From a virus: a stretch of 23,816 nucleotides of DNA. The notes under the pieces were generated by a model. It made no database searches and had not been told where the DNA came from. It saw only the letters and a list, made by a program, of their open reading frames with translations. Position numbers and translations under genes: made by a program. Below are positions 23,608 to 23,816 of the stretch, piece by piece (position 1 is the first letter of the stretch; each line of letters opens with the position of its first letter). The stretch is from positions 1 to 23,816 of the IMG/VR virus record IMGVR_UViG_3300006737_000214, one strand, 5' to 3'.

Positions 23608-23816
23608 TGTCTTTCATAAGAAACGCTAATTCTGATGCAACTAATAGTGAATTAGATGCAAAGCAAGTCATATTTAATGACTATAAATTTGCTGATGAGA
23701 TAGATGATCCATTGGATAATATTACACAAGAAATTAAAGAACAAGTAATTGAACAGTATGTTGAGTTAGTTGTTGACGGTATGGATATGAAAACTCTTGT
23801 TGCTTATGCAACAGAT
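23607..23816 (+). CDS. Hypothetical protein coupled to ardA (3' partial)
   Basis: The ATG overlaps the ardA stop by one base (TAATG), with a strong GGAGGA site 7 nt upstream inside ardA. Seventy codons are open to the window edge. It begins MSFIRNANSDATNSELDAKQ and is acidic and helical (ITQEIKEQVIEQYVELVVDG). It may work with ArdA or be another small early protein; no family is recognised from the visible part. Confidence 0.65.
   Translation, partial: MSFIRNANSDATNSELDAKQVIFNDYKFADEIDDPLDNITQEIKEQVIEQYVELVVDGMDMKTLVAYATD

Overview
The window looks like part of a T4-like marine myovirus, most likely a cyanophage of Synechococcus or Prochlorococcus. This rests on a very large low-complexity virion protein with the ESxxAFxxARDxM-type modules typical of cyanophage structural genes, tandem tail-collar (T4 gp12-like) proteins, a glycine-rich adhesin ending in VVRIIWG, a virion-locus 2-oxoglutarate/Fe(II) oxygenase, NATAAATA-type late promoters, AT-rich DNA, and an ArdA-like antirestriction gene. 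All genes found lie on the + strand. The host assignment is inference.

Region 1 (1-20621) is a late virion module. It holds a >3,100-residue structural protein that enters from the left edge (1-9377), two tail-collar proteins (9378-11797), a mosaic Cys-repeat/Ig-like/glycine-rich adhesin (11810-14194), a third, large collar protein behind a late promoter (14226-17582), a 2OG-Fe(II) oxygenase (17585-18283), a protein with a tail-assembly-chaperone-like domain (18284-19255), and two unrecognised proteins (19258-20621). The genes abut or overlap, so this looks like one or two long late transcripts that encode a receptor-binding apparatus with its assembly and modification factors.

Region 2 (20622-21952) is a switch zone. 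A weak terminator-like hairpin is followed by a second late promoter set inside an inverted repeat. After this come tiny ORFs, two of them membrane-type, and promoters change to host sigma70 type, including a consensus-perfect TTGACA-17-TATAAT.

Region 3 (21953-23816) is a dense run of very small genes. Three have a strongly folded RNA segment in their 5' leader (22140-22205, 22784-22885, 23035-23116). Each fold ends 23-32 nt before a start codon, and two begin about 7 nt after a -10-like box. Three copies of a degenerate hairpin repeat (TTCACAAA..TGTCCAC) mark the 3' ends of the small ORFs, followed by terminator-like hairpins in two cases. The last two genes are ardA-like and a translationally coupled partial ORF. 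The leader RNAs and the cassette layout are the least explained part of the window.

No stretch over 300 bases lacks a gene; the longest gaps (22079-22228 and 22747-22915) contain the folded RNAs. I saw no tRNA, rRNA, CRISPR, insertion sequence, integrase or reverse transcriptase.
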